Positions 34,596 to 43,026 of a DNA stretch of 64,000 bases are shown in pieces. The notes below the pieces were generated by a model. That model worked only from the letters and a program-made list of their open reading frames with translations, was not told the origin of the DNA and did no database searches. The stretch lies in contig NZ_DS996809.1 in the NCBI RefSeq assembly GCF_000156235.1, positions 434,001 to 498,000 of the forward strand, read 5' to 3'. The stretch comes from Pseudovibrio sp000156235. GTDB taxonomy: Bacteria > Pseudomonadota > Alphaproteobacteria > Rhizobiales > Stappiaceae. The translations under genes and the position numbers were made by a program. The number at the start of each line of letters is the position of its first letter. Positions within the stretch are counted from its first letter, which is position 1.

Positions 34596-36001
34596 TAAAC
34601 GCCTGCTTTCACGGCACGTGCACTGCCTTCAACGAATTTCGCAACTTCCAGAGCATCTGCCGGAAGAACAGAGAATTTCTCTTCGCGTTCCATCAGATCA
34701 GACAGGTGGGCTGGCAGGTCAGGATGGATACCTGATGCACTTTCTACTGCCGCCGGGAACTTGGCCGGATGCGCTGTTGACAGCACGATCATCGGAGTTA
34801 CGCCGTCATTGTGCTCTTTGGCTACATGGATTGCGACCGCGGTGTGCGGGTCAAGCAAATAGCCGCTTTCTTTGAGCGTATCAGTGATGGTCTGTGCAGT
34901 GTCTTCTTCACTTGCACGACCAGCAGAGAACTTCTCCTTGATAAAACCTAGGGCTTTTTCGGAGAGAGTGAAGCCGCCGGACTGCTTGAGGCTGTCCATC
35001 TGGCTCTTCACAGTGGCGCTGTCCTTATCGTTCGCCGCAAACAGCAGGCGCTCGAAATTGGAAGACACCTGAATGTCCATGGAAGGTGCAGTGGTAGCTA
35101 CCACGCCGCGTGTCTCATAACGACCGGTTTCCAGCGTACGTGCCAGAATGTCGTTGGTGTTGGTCGCGATCACCAGCTTCTCAATTGGCAGACCCATCTG
35201 CTGTGCCACATAGCCAGCGAACACATCACCAAAGTTGCCGGTTGGAACAGTGAAGGACACTTTGCGGTGCGGTGCGCCCAGAGATACTGCGGAGGTGAAG
35301 TAATAGACCACCTGCGCAACGATACGCGCCCAGTTGATGGAGTTTACGCCAGACAGGCCAACACGCTCGCGGAAGGAGAAGTTGTTAAACAGATCCTTCA
35401 GGATGCCTTGGCAGTCGTCAAAGTTGCCTTTGATTGCCAGTGCGTGGATGTTGTCTTCCTTCGCAGTGGTCATCTGACGCTGTTGAACAGGAGAGACACG
35501 GCCTTCCGGGAAGAGAATGAAGACGTCGGTGCGCTCACGGCCGCGGAATGCTTCAATCGCTGCGCCACCAGTGTCGCCAGAAGTAGCGCCAACAATGGTT
35601 GCACGAGCACCCTTCTGTGCAAGAACATAATCCATCAGGCGACCAAGCAGCTGCATTGCAACGTCTTTGAATGCGAGTGTCGGGCCGTGGAAGAGTTCGA
35701 GAACGTATGTGTTTGGAGCTGTCTGGACGAGAGGTGTGACTGCCCTATGCGCAAAGCTTGCGTAGGCTTCGTCAATCATCTGCTTCAGATCGTCATGCGG
35801 AATGGAGTCGCCAACGAATGGCGCAATCACCTTGAGCGCAACCTCGCTGTAAGGCTTTCCAGCAAATCCTGAAATTTCCTCAGTAGATAATTGAGGGAAC
35901 TCTTTTGGTAGATACAAACCGCCGTCGCGTGCCAATCCCGTGAGCAGCACCTCAGAAAAATCGAGTTCTGGTGCATCGCCGCGCGTACTTACATATCTCA
36001 C
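34595..36001 (-). CDS. thrC: Threonine synthase
   Basis: PLP enzyme converting phosphohomoserine to threonine. The 468 residues are of the long bacterial/fungal type: MRYVSTRGDAPELDFSEVLLTGLARDGGLYLP at the N-terminus, the PLP lysine in FHGPTLAFKDVAMQLLGR (around residue 115) and GATSGDTGGAAIEAFRGR for phosphate binding. It completes the step after ThrB, which is encoded on the other strand. It is the first gene of the thrC-M16 pair. Confidence 0.96.
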   Translation of the reverse strand: MRYVSTRGDAPELDFSEVLLTGLARDGGLYLPKEFPQLSTEEISGFAGKPYSEVALKVIAPFVGDSIPHDDLKQMIDEAYASFAHRAVTPLVQTAPNTYVLELFHGPTLAFKDVAMQLLGRLMDYVLAQKGARATIVGATSGDTGGAAIEAFRGRERTDVFILFPEGRVSPVQQRQMTTAKEDNIHALAIKGNFDDCQGILKDLFNNFSFRERVGLSGVNSINWARIVAQVVYYFTSAVSLGAPHRKVSFTVPTGNFGDVFAGYVAQQMGLPIEKLVIATNTNDILARTLETGRYETRGVVATTAPSMDIQVSSNFERLLFAANDKDSATVKSQMDSLKQSGGFTLSEKALGFIKEKFSAGRASEEDTAQTITDTLKESGYLLDPHTAVAIHVAKEHNDGVTPMIVLSTAHPAKFPAAVESASGIHPDLPAHLSDLMEREEKFSVLPADALEVAKFVEGSARAVKAGV

Positions 36002-36191
36002 CGTTACATCCCTTCTCGCTTAACCTGAATCAGAGTAGTTTCGTGCCGTACCCTATTGGTATTCTTCAGGTTTTCAGCTGGAACCCAAACACAGATTCCC
36101 AAATCAGTCGCATTTGTGTTTCAAGTGCGCACAGGGAAATAGCAGAAATTTTAAGAAGTTGCACGGCGAAATCTCGTTTAGGCACGTAAGA

Positions 36192-36785
36192 TCATGCGTG
36201 ACCAATGTCGCTGGACAGCATTCCCGGATCGATACCAAGAATTTCAAGAGCATTGTGCCACTTCTGATCGCCTTCACCTTCAAAGATCAGCGAAGGATCT
36301 GTTTGGCACGTGAGCCAACCATTGGCCTGCAACTCTGCCTCAAGCTGACCGGGCGCCCAGCCTGCATAGCCAAGTGCCAGAAGGGACTTCTTGGGGCCTT
36401 TACCTGCTGCGATGGCACGCAACACCTCTACGGTGGCTGTCAGGACAACACCCTCCTCAATCTTGAGGCTGGTTTCTTCCAGGAAGTAATCATCGGAATG
36501 AAGAACAAAACCACGACCAGCATCAACCGGGCCACCGCGGTACACTTTGCGGTCTGCAATGTCGATGGCCAGCTGGTCATCGTCTTCCTCATCAATGATG
36601 TTCAACTGACCTAAAAGTTGCCCAAATGTGATGTTAGGGGCCGGCTGGTTGAGCACAATCCCCATCGCACCCTCTTCAGAGTGAGCGCACACGTAGATGA
36701 CGGAATGGGCAAAACGGCCATCCTCCATTGTGGGCATGGCAATGAGATATTGTCCGTCAATGTAACCCGGTTTTTCACCAGACAT
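36192..36785 (-). CDS. YqgE/AlgH family protein (DUF179)
   Basis: Protein of 197 residues of the UPF0301/AlgH family, of unknown molecular function. Typical parts are GQYLIAMPTMEDGRFAHSVIYVCAHSEEGAMGIVLNQP near the start, the VYRGGPVDAGRGFVLHS block in the middle and ALGYAGWAPGQLEAELQANGWLT in the second half. It is divergent from the DsbD-N-like gene across 194 bp that hold a long inverted repeat. Confidence 0.93.
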   Translation of the reverse strand: MSGEKPGYIDGQYLIAMPTMEDGRFAHSVIYVCAHSEEGAMGIVLNQPAPNITFGQLLGQLNIIDEEDDDQLAIDIADRKVYRGGPVDAGRGFVLHSDDYFLEETSLKIEEGVVLTATVEVLRAIAAGKGPKKSLLALGYAGWAPGQLEAELQANGWLTCQTDPSLIFEGEGDQKWHNALEILGIDPGMLSSDIGHA

Positions 36786-36877
36786 GTTGGGGGCGCTCTC
36801 CTCATGCTTCGAACGGATTGCCTCTTACTTGAGTGTAGAGGCAATTATATTATAGGTACTCACGGATTTTTCCGGTG

Positions 36878-36924
36878 ATCAATGATCAGTGAGAAAAACA
36901 TGGGATTGTTCACGGATCATTGAT
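36878..36924. repeat. 15-bp inverted repeat in the algH divergent region
   Basis: Left arm ATCAATGATCAGTGA (36878-36892) and right arm TCACGGATCATTGAT (36910-36924) match at 14 of 15 positions across a 17-bp spacer. Within the left arm TGATCAATGATCA is itself a direct repeat of TGATCA. No U tract follows, so an operator is more likely than a terminator. Confidence 0.65.
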
Positions 36925-36979
36925 TGTCTGAGAGGCAATCTTAATGGGAATTCGAAAAGGGACCGTTTAAATAGACTCT

Positions 36980-37837
36980 ATGATTTCTAGATTCTTCAAA
37001 TCGACCCTCATCGCTGCTGCGGTGCTATCCGCCTCTGTTTCAAGCGCCTTGTCATCAAGTGTGTCTGAATGGGTAATAGTTCAAGGTGGTGCTGTCCGTC
37101 TTATTCGTGCGAGCGAGCCAACACCTGATGGCCTGTATCGCGGCGGGATTGAATTTCGCCTTGAAGATGGCTGGCATACCTACTGGAGATATCCGGGTGA
37201 AGCCGGTATCCCGACAGAAGCCAGCTTTGTTAATTCAGTCAACATAGCTAGCGCGGAGCTGATGTTCCCGGCGCCCAAGGCTTACTCAGACGGATTTTCC
37301 ACATCTCTGATCTATTCAGAGAAAGTGGTGCTGCCTGTGCTGCTCAAACGGATGGACGATGCACGTCCGGCCATTTTGAATGCAAACCTGACCTTTGGCA
37401 TCTGTAAGGATATCTGCATTCCTGGGCAGGCTGAGGTTTCTCTCGTTTTTCCAGCGGTAACCATGAAAGATGAAGTTGCTGACAAGCTGGTCAACGATGC
37501 GTTTGCACTGGTGCCCATCGCACAAGGTGATCTGCCAAGCCAGTTTCCTGAGATCAAGGTTGTTGGTGAAGGCAAGGAACGCCAGATTGAAATCAGCGCG
37601 AAAGTGCCTGCCAAAGAAAAAGCCCCGGAGCTTTTTGTTGAGGGCCCTGCCGGCTCCTACCATGGCGTGCCGAAACTAACTTCTGTGAAGAAGGGCAAGG
37701 CCCATTGGACGCTGCCTTACATCGGTCTGCCGGAAGATGTGAGTGAGCTTGAGCTTCGCCTGACGCTGGTGACCAAAGATGGCGCCTTTGAGGAAACGCA
37801 GAATGTCTCTGTTCCTCAAACCACAGCTTCAAACTAA
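36980..37837 (+). CDS. DsbD N-terminal-domain (disulfide bond corrector) periplasmic protein
   Basis: Secreted protein of 285 residues with a signal peptide (residues 1-24) and an immunoglobulin-like DsbD-alpha-type domain: GGIEFRLEDGWHTYWRYPGEAGIPTEASF, then TFGICKDICIPGQAEVSLVFP. The two cysteines C..C in ICKDIC are the redox pair of this domain. The membrane and thioredoxin domains of full DsbD are absent, so it needs a separate electron donor such as a CcdA-like protein, not seen here. It lies beside a peroxiredoxin, suggesting redox maintenance. Confidence 0.85.
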   Translation: MISRFFKSTLIAAAVLSASVSSALSSSVSEWVIVQGGAVRLIRASEPTPDGLYRGGIEFRLEDGWHTYWRYPGEAGIPTEASFVNSVNIASAELMFPAPKAYSDGFSTSLIYSEKVVLPVLLKRMDDARPAILNANLTFGICKDICIPGQAEVSLVFPAVTMKDEVADKLVNDAFALVPIAQGDLPSQFPEIKVVGEGKERQIEISAKVPAKEKAPELFVEGPAGSYHGVPKLTSVKKGKAHWTLPYIGLPEDVSELELRLTLVTKDGAFEETQNVSVPQTTASN

Positions 37838-38030
37838 GCTTTTCTAAGGGCTTTAGTTGTATTTGCGAAACGAAGAGCTCGCGGCTACAACTAGAGCCCG
37901 ATTCTTTTCAGATGCAGACCTTAAGTGGAAGGGTCTGCTATTTTGTCATCCAGAGTCCTGAGCGTATCTGATCTGAAAGCCCAAGCACTTTCAAAGGTAC
38001 GCCTCAAACGAGCAAATTGGGGAGTTTTCC

Positions 38031-38516
38031 ATGGTCATTCAAGTGGGCGATAAGCTGCCAACTGTCACATTCAAAACCATGAGTGCAGACGGGCCAGTTG
38101 ATGTCACCAGTGAAGAGCTGTTTGGCGGTAAAACTGTGGTGCTGTTTGCGGTTCCGGGTGCATTTACACCAACCTGTCACCTGAACCACCTGCCGGGCTT
38201 CATCGACAATGCAGAAGCCATCAAGGCCAAGGGTGTTGAGACCATCGCTGTGGTTTCCGTGAACGACGCTTTTGTGATGAGCGCATGGGCACGTGATACT
38301 CGTGCAGACGATAAGATCCTGTTTCTTGCAGATGGCAGTGCGGACTTCACCAAGGCAATCAGCCTTGAGCTGGATGCATCCGCGTTTGGCATGGGCATCC
38401 GCTCCAAGCGTTACTCCATGATCGTAAAAGACGGCGTGCTGTCTTCCCTCAACATCGAAGAAGCTCCAGGCGAGGCTACTATCTCTTCTGCTGAGAATAT
38501 TCTCTCTCAGCTTTAA
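38031..38516 (+). CDS. Peroxiredoxin, Prx5/AhpE-like
   Basis: Thiol peroxidase of 161 residues. The peroxidatic Cys lies in VPGAFTPTCHLNHLPGFID (around residue 48), the Prx5 motif with Pro and Thr two to three residues before. The downstream GVETIAVVSVNDAFVMSAWARD is characteristic of this subfamily. There is no signal peptide, so it is cytoplasmic. It is monocistronic, closed by a strong terminator. Confidence 0.95.
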   Translation: MVIQVGDKLPTVTFKTMSADGPVDVTSEELFGGKTVVLFAVPGAFTPTCHLNHLPGFIDNAEAIKAKGVETIAVVSVNDAFVMSAWARDTRADDKILFLADGSADFTKAISLELDASAFGMGIRSKRYSMIVKDGVLSSLNIEEAPGEATISSAENILSQL

Positions 38517-38538
38517 GGGTCTCAACCCAAGAACGTTT

Positions 38539-38563
38539 AAGGGGAGCGATGCTCCCCTTTTTT
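38539..38563 (+). terminator. Terminator of the peroxiredoxin gene
   Basis: Perfect 9-bp stem AAGGGGAGC / GCTCCCCTT with a GAT loop, followed by T's (six in a row counting the stem end). Confidence 0.92.
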
Positions 38564-38588
38564 GTTAGTCTTCCCAAAGAACCTAAAG

Positions 38589-39659
38589 CTACCTGCGAGG
38601 TCGACGAGCAGCATCCGAGATCATCTTGTAACGATCCGCTTTTCGCTTTTCTTCTTCCGCATCGTAGTCGTCATCTTCATCCTCATCATCGTCTTTTACG
38701 ACCGGCTTGTCCTGATTAAACCAAGCCTTGATCAGGAACGCGAAATAGACGCCTACCAAGGTGAGAGCCAGCCCTGCCCATGTGAATGCATATTGCAGGT
38801 GGTTGTTAGAGAACGTCATGCGCGTTTCACCCGCCTGTGGCAGGTCACCGGCGACACTGACTGTCTCCTGTAAGTCAATGGTGTATGGCGCAGTCTGATC
38901 AGCCAGCATGCCCATGGCTTCTGCCATGGCCTTTGGTTCGCGGACATACCATTCATTGGTGCTCAGGTTCGGCTCAGCTGAGAACATGCTTGCTACTTCA
39001 GCGCGGCGTGCGAGACCTGTAATGGTCATCTGACCGCGCGGTGGAGCAGAGCCCAGACGGGTGCTGAAATCCTTGCGATCAATCGGGACGAAGCCGCGAT
39101 TGACCAGCACAGTCCATCCATCATTGGTGATGAACGGTGCGTAGACGAAATACCCCTGTCCTCCCAGCGGGCCGTTTGGCTTGGTCAACGTATCGAAGTA
39201 GAACAGCTCACCTATGATGAACTGCCCCGAGACTTCGACTGGCATGTAGTCGATCTCGTCGCTGGACAGCTCCTCCCAGGTGGCTGGTCCAGGTGCGGCG
39301 ACAGGCGCTTCTTTTGCCCGCACCTCAGCACGTTCGATCAGCGCAACTTTTTGGTCCAGCCGATCAAACTGCCACAAGCTCAGATTTGCTAGAATGGCCA
39401 GGCCGATTGCAGCGCACAGGTGCAGGATCCAGTAGCGCTTCAGAAACGGTATGAGTCTGGACCTGCTCGCGTCAGCATTTCCAGCCTCTTCATCGTCATG
39501 TTCTAATTGATCATCAGTCACGGCGTTATCTTTATTATTTTTTGTGTGTTGTGATGGGTTTTCCGGAACCGGCTCAGGCTCCTCATGCCATTCGACATCA
39601 TTTTTGCGCGCAGGCTTTGCATCAGGTGATACATCGCCAACCTCCCTCTCAGCGATCAT
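38589..39659 (-). CDS. surf1: SURF1 family cytochrome oxidase assembly protein with long acidic ends
   Basis: Inner-membrane assembly factor for aa3 oxidase, thought to aid heme a insertion. The SURF1 body runs from the first membrane helix (HLCAAIGLAILANLSLWQFDRLDQK) through PVEVSGQF, VLVNRGFVPIDRKD and GLARRAE to the second helix (NHLQYAFTWAGLALTLVGVYFAF). Unusually, an acidic extension of about 80 residues precedes it and a very acidic tail (DDDEDEDDDYDAEEE) follows. I start at the ATG at 39659 with AAGGAAAA upstream. It overlaps the end of the DUF983 gene by 11 bp. It is the last gene of the cox operon. Confidence 0.92.
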   Translation of the reverse strand: MIAEREVGDVSPDAKPARKNDVEWHEEPEPVPENPSQHTKNNKDNAVTDDQLEHDDEEAGNADASRSRLIPFLKRYWILHLCAAIGLAILANLSLWQFDRLDQKVALIERAEVRAKEAPVAAPGPATWEELSSDEIDYMPVEVSGQFIIGELFYFDTLTKPNGPLGGQGYFVYAPFITNDGWTVLVNRGFVPIDRKDFSTRLGSAPPRGQMTITGLARRAEVASMFSAEPNLSTNEWYVREPKAMAEAMGMLADQTAPYTIDLQETVSVAGDLPQAGETRMTFSNNHLQYAFTWAGLALTLVGVYFAFLIKAWFNQDKPVVKDDDEDEDDDYDAEEEKRKADRYKMISDAARRPRR

Positions 39660-40044
39660 CAAGTTTTCCTTCCGCTGCATTGTTCTTGTACTGCAACGCG
39701 ATCAACAGGCCCTTGAGAACGCGCAGAAGCGTTACGCTCAACACCACAGTGACGGGTGCCCATATGATCATATGCAGCCATAATGGTGGTTGATACGCAA
39801 ACTCGACAAACAGCACACCACCAACAAGAATAAACCCCAGAATGAGAACGGCAAAGACTGCTGGTCCGTCTCCAGAATCTGCGAAGTCATAGGTCAGATC
39901 GCATCTGGAACAGGACGCCCGTAGTTTCAGCAGGCCCTGAAACAATGGCCCCTCCCCGCATCGTGGACATTTGCCGCGCAGGCCGGCGGACAATGGATTA
40001 GCGGGAAGGCCTTGAAAGGCCTTTGTCTTTTTCCTCTCACTCAT
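39649..40044 (-). CDS. DUF983 family membrane protein
   Basis: Protein of 131 residues found in alphaproteobacterial cox operons between coxC and surf1. It has two CxxC-type knuckles (GKCPRCGEGPLF and ASCSRCDLTYDF), then two membrane helices (residues about 60-80 and 85-110). The cysteine pairs suggest metal or redox handling during oxidase assembly, but the function is not known. The ATG at 40044 is preferred over one six codons upstream. Confidence 0.88.
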   Translation of the reverse strand: MSERKKTKAFQGLPANPLSAGLRGKCPRCGEGPLFQGLLKLRASCSRCDLTYDFADSGDGPAVFAVLILGFILVGGVLFVEFAYQPPLWLHMIIWAPVTVVLSVTLLRVLKGLLIALQYKNNAAEGKLDDR

Positions 40045-40106
40045 GTGGAGCCTCGGATCCAAGGGTGCCCGTGAGAACGCACAGCAGACACCTAGGTCAT
40101 ATACAT

Positions 40107-40131
40107 ATAGAAAAGGCGGCTTGCGCCGCCC
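40107..40131 (-). terminator. Hairpin between coxC and DUF983
   Basis: GGCGGC-TTGC-GCCGCC (40114-40129) is flanked by A/T runs on both sides. On the minus strand the 3' arm is followed by CTTTTCTAT-like sequence. It would act as a partial terminator lowering DUF983-surf1 expression. Confidence 0.6.
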
Positions 40132-40194
40132 TTATCTTTTTCGAGTTTTTTTTTGGCCTGAGATCCAGACCTACTCCTGGCTAATGCCGGCTGC

Positions 40195-41085
40195 TTAGCC
40201 GCCCCAGATGTAAACTGCCGCGAACAGGAACAGCCAGACCACATCCACGAAGTGCCAATACCAGGCAGCTGCTTCGAAGCCGAAGTGCTTGGTGGTGGTG
40301 AAGTGGCCAGCCAGAGCGCGGAACATGCACACAGCGAGGAAGATGGTGCCCACGATCACGTGGAAGCCATGGAACCCGGTCGCCATGAAGAAGGTTGCGC
40401 CGTAGATGTTCTCAGAGAAGCCAAAGGCTGCATGGGAGTATTCGTAGGCCTGACAGATGGTGAAAATAACACCAAGGACTACGGTTGCAATCAGACCCCA
40501 CTTGAGGCCTTCGCGATCACCATGAACCAGAGCGTGGTGTGCCCAAGTTACTGTTGTACCGGACAGCAGCAGGATCAGGGTGTTCAGCAGAGGCAGATGC
40601 CATGGATCGAAGGTTTCGATGCCCTGTGGAGGCCATACGCCGCCAGTGTGCTCAACACGGCCAAACTGCGCTGCTTCACCTGCGAACAGGGATGCATCAA
40701 AGAATGCCCAGAACCACGCCACGAAGAACATAACTTCTGACAGGATGAACAGCAGCATGCCGTAACGCAGGTGCAGAGACACAACGCGGGTGTGGTGACC
40801 TTCGCGGGACTCGCGCACGGTATCACGCCACCACATAAACATGGTGTAGAGAACGATCGCCAAACCAATGGCAAACAGCGCCCAACCGCTTAATGTGAAA
40901 CCGACAGGCTGAAAGTCAGTCCAGCCTTTCCAGTAGGAAAGGTCTAACGAAAAGTTGATACCGCCTTCGCCCATCCGCATAAACGCAATGGCACCAATTG
41001 CCATAACCAACGCTCCAACAGACCCGATAAAGGGCCATGGGCTTGGCTCGATAATGTGATAATCGTGGTTCTTCGCACCAGCCAT
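40195..41085 (-). CDS. coxC: Cytochrome c oxidase subunit III
   Basis: Core membrane subunit of the aa3 terminal oxidase. The 296 residues have seven predicted helices, beginning HDYHIIEPSPWPFIGSVGALVM. Conserved parts are WWRDTVRESREGHHTRVV, SEVMFFVAWFWAFFDASL with the proton-entry Glu, and ATGFHGFHVIVGTIFL. It lies downstream of coxG and ahead of DUF983 in the cox operon. Confidence 0.97.
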   Translation of the reverse strand: MAGAKNHDYHIIEPSPWPFIGSVGALVMAIGAIAFMRMGEGGINFSLDLSYWKGWTDFQPVGFTLSGWALFAIGLAIVLYTMFMWWRDTVRESREGHHTRVVSLHLRYGMLLFILSEVMFFVAWFWAFFDASLFAGEAAQFGRVEHTGGVWPPQGIETFDPWHLPLLNTLILLLSGTTVTWAHHALVHGDREGLKWGLIATVVLGVIFTICQAYEYSHAAFGFSENIYGATFFMATGFHGFHVIVGTIFLAVCMFRALAGHFTTTKHFGFEAAAWYWHFVDVVWLFLFAAVYIWGG

Positions 41086-41141
41086 ATCTTTCTCCCCATT
41101 TCAAAAAGGTCGCTTCTGCTAAAGCAGATCCGTCTCGCGAC

Positions 41142-41765
41142 CTAAAGCTTGTCAGTGGCCGCGTCGCTTGGAGAAGCCACTGCAGCTGTTTCTTCCTCGC
41201 CGTCTTTCGGCAATTCAAAGAAGGTGTAGGACAAGGTGATTTCCTTGATGTTTTTCAGGCTTTCGTCCTTGTCCAATTCCGGATCGATGAAAAACACGAC
41301 CGGCATATCGATTGACTCTCCTGACTGGAGCGGTTGCTCGGTAAAGCAGAAGCAATCAATTTTGTTGAAGTAGCCCCCTACTTCGAAAGGGGCCACATTG
41401 AAGGTGGAAGTTCCGGTCGAAACCTGCTGCGCGAGGCTTTTGGCTTCGTACATGATCTCAGTCATCTGACCGAGCTTCACGCGGACTTTCTTCTGTTTCG
41501 GTTTGAAGTCCCAATCCAGACCCGGAGCGACGTTGGCGTCAAAGCTCACGATGATCTCACGATCGAGAATTGTTTCGGATGCCTCTTCCGCACGCTGTGT
41601 GGTTCCGCCGTAGCCCGTCACCTGACAGAAGAGCTGATAAAGCGGGACAGCAGCGAAGGATAGACCAACCATTCCGAAGAACACACCAGCGCAAATCACG
41701 ACAACGGTTGCGTTGCTGCGTTTCGCTTTTGCCTGTTCTGCAGTTTCTGAGTTTTGATCAGTCAT
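41142..41765 (-). CDS. coxG: Cytochrome c oxidase assembly protein CtaG/Cox11
   Basis: Delivers copper to the CuB site of subunit I. The 207 residues have one N-terminal membrane helix (residues about 20-42) and a periplasmic domain with the copper-binding CFCF motif in KIDCFCFTEQPLQSGESIDMPVVFFIDPE. An acidic/Ala-rich C-terminal tail follows the family domain. The order ctaB-coxF-coxG-coxC is the usual alphaproteobacterial one. Confidence 0.96.
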   Translation of the reverse strand: MTDQNSETAEQAKAKRSNATVVVICAGVFFGMVGLSFAAVPLYQLFCQVTGYGGTTQRAEEASETILDREIIVSFDANVAPGLDWDFKPKQKKVRVKLGQMTEIMYEAKSLAQQVSTGTSTFNVAPFEVGGYFNKIDCFCFTEQPLQSGESIDMPVVFFIDPELDKDESLKNIKEITLSYTFFELPKDGEEETAAVASPSDAATDKL

Positions 41766-41774
41766 CAGCGTCTC

Positions 41775-41930
41775 TTACAGCGGGCGATCAATGATGCCCG
41801 GGCCGAGCTTTACGATGGTGACGACGTAAAACATGGCAACCAGAACGGCCAGAGTGACTGCAAGCGCCACAGAACGGCCACGACGGGTCTTGATTTGCTC
41901 TTCAGAAAGAACTGCTTTTTGCTTGCTCAT
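41775..41930 (-). CDS. CoxF-like small cox operon protein (51 aa)
   Basis: Short frame between ctaB and coxG: ATG at 41930, TAA at 41777-41775, 51 residues. It has a charged N-terminus (SKQKAVLSEEQIKTRRGRS), one membrane helix (VALAVTLAVLVAMFYVVTIV) and a C-terminus KLGPGIIDRPL. Position and form match the small CoxF proteins of alphaproteobacterial cox operons. It lies 9 bp before coxG and 23 bp after ctaB. The helix and tight spacing support a real gene. Confidence 0.85.
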   Translation of the reverse strand: MSKQKAVLSEEQIKTRRGRSVALAVTLAVLVAMFYVVTIVKLGPGIIDRPL

Positions 41931-41953
41931 TTTCTTCTCTTTCCTGTTGTGCG

Positions 41954-42886
41954 TTAGACCAGACCAATCATGTTCTCAGCGAGCAACCCAGCGAAAATCA
42001 GCATGAGATAGAACAGTGAGAACTTGAAGAGAGACATTGCTGCTTTCTTAGCTGCATCGCCTTCGCGCACTTTCCAGACGCGGATTGCGTAGCCAAGGAA
42101 CACCAGACCAAGGATCGCAGAACCAACACCGAAGAAGGCAGATGCGAAACCCAGGAAGTATGGAGACATGCCAACTGGCAGAAGCAGCAGGGAATAGAGA
42201 ACGATCTGATGACGGGTTGCGGTTTCACCAGCAACGACCGGCAGCATAGGGACACCGGCTTCCTGATAGTCGCCGTTTTTAACCAGCGCCAGTGCCCAGA
42301 AGTGTGGAGGTGTCCAGGTGAAAGTGATCATGAACAGGGCGATGCTGACCAGAGTAACGTCGCCTGTGACGGCTGCCCAACCCACCATTGGAGGGAGCGC
42401 ACCAGCTGCACCACCGATCACGATGTTCTGCGGTGTGCTGCGCTTGAGCCACATTGTGTAGATGACAACGTAGAAGAAAATTGTGAATGCCAGCAGGCCA
42501 GCTGCGACCCAGTTCGCGACCAGACCGAGTGTCAGGACGGAACCGAAAGAAAGCACCATGCCGAATGCAAAGGCTTCTTCGCGCGTGATTTTACCTGCAG
42601 GGATCGGGCGCTTTTTGGTGCGGGACATGACAGCATCAATGTCTGCATCCCACCACATGTTTAGCGCGCCAGATGCACCGCCACCAATGGCGATACAGAG
42701 AATAGAAATGAAGCTGAGGAAGGGGTGCTGGTTGCCCGGCGCCATGACAAGGCCAACAGCTGCTGTGAACACAACAAGGGACATTACCCGCGGCTTGAGC
42801 AGCGCGATGTAATCAGAAACGCTGCCACGACCGCCCAGATCGGTAGCGTCTTCCTGAAGTCCTTGTGTCTGATCCAGCATTGTCAT
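41954..42886 (-). CDS. ctaB: Protoheme IX farnesyltransferase (heme O synthase)
   Basis: Makes heme O from heme B and farnesyl diphosphate on the way to heme A for aa3 oxidase. The 310 residues are of the UbiA membrane family with about nine helices. The first prenyl-diphosphate-binding motif is NMWWDADIDAVMSRTKKRPIPAG. The second polar loop is TWTPPHFWALALVKNGDYQEAGVPMLP. The gene lies between coxA and coxF. Confidence 0.96.
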   Translation of the reverse strand: MTMLDQTQGLQEDATDLGGRGSVSDYIALLKPRVMSLVVFTAAVGLVMAPGNQHPFLSFISILCIAIGGGASGALNMWWDADIDAVMSRTKKRPIPAGKITREEAFAFGMVLSFGSVLTLGLVANWVAAGLLAFTIFFYVVIYTMWLKRSTPQNIVIGGAAGALPPMVGWAAVTGDVTLVSIALFMITFTWTPPHFWALALVKNGDYQEAGVPMLPVVAGETATRHQIVLYSLLLLPVGMSPYFLGFASAFFGVGSAILGLVFLGYAIRVWKVREGDAAKKAAMSLFKFSLFYLMLIFAGLLAENMIGLV

Positions 42887-42988
42887 GCCTGTACCTCTGT
42901 CGCGATGGAGAAGCCTATGCTGTTTTCAGCGTTCTTGGCTTCATTCCCGGAACATTGGAGCACTTCCGGGTCTTGTGCTTCGGCTAGC

Positions 42989-43013
42989 ACCGGGGGCATT
43001 GAGCGCCCCCGGT
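42989..43013 (-). repeat. Hairpin between coxA and ctaB
   Basis: ACCGGGGGC and GCCCCCGGT form a perfect 9-bp stem with a 7-nt loop, 14 bp past the coxA stop. No U tract follows on the minus strand. It may protect the coxBA message or set the ratio of structural to assembly genes. Confidence 0.6.
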
Positions 43014-43026
43014 AATTTCAGGCCAG

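Noticed and set aside
36002..36191. Possible leader peptide before thrC
   Set aside because: A short ATG frame exists, but it has almost no Thr or Ile codons and no terminator/antiterminator pair follows.
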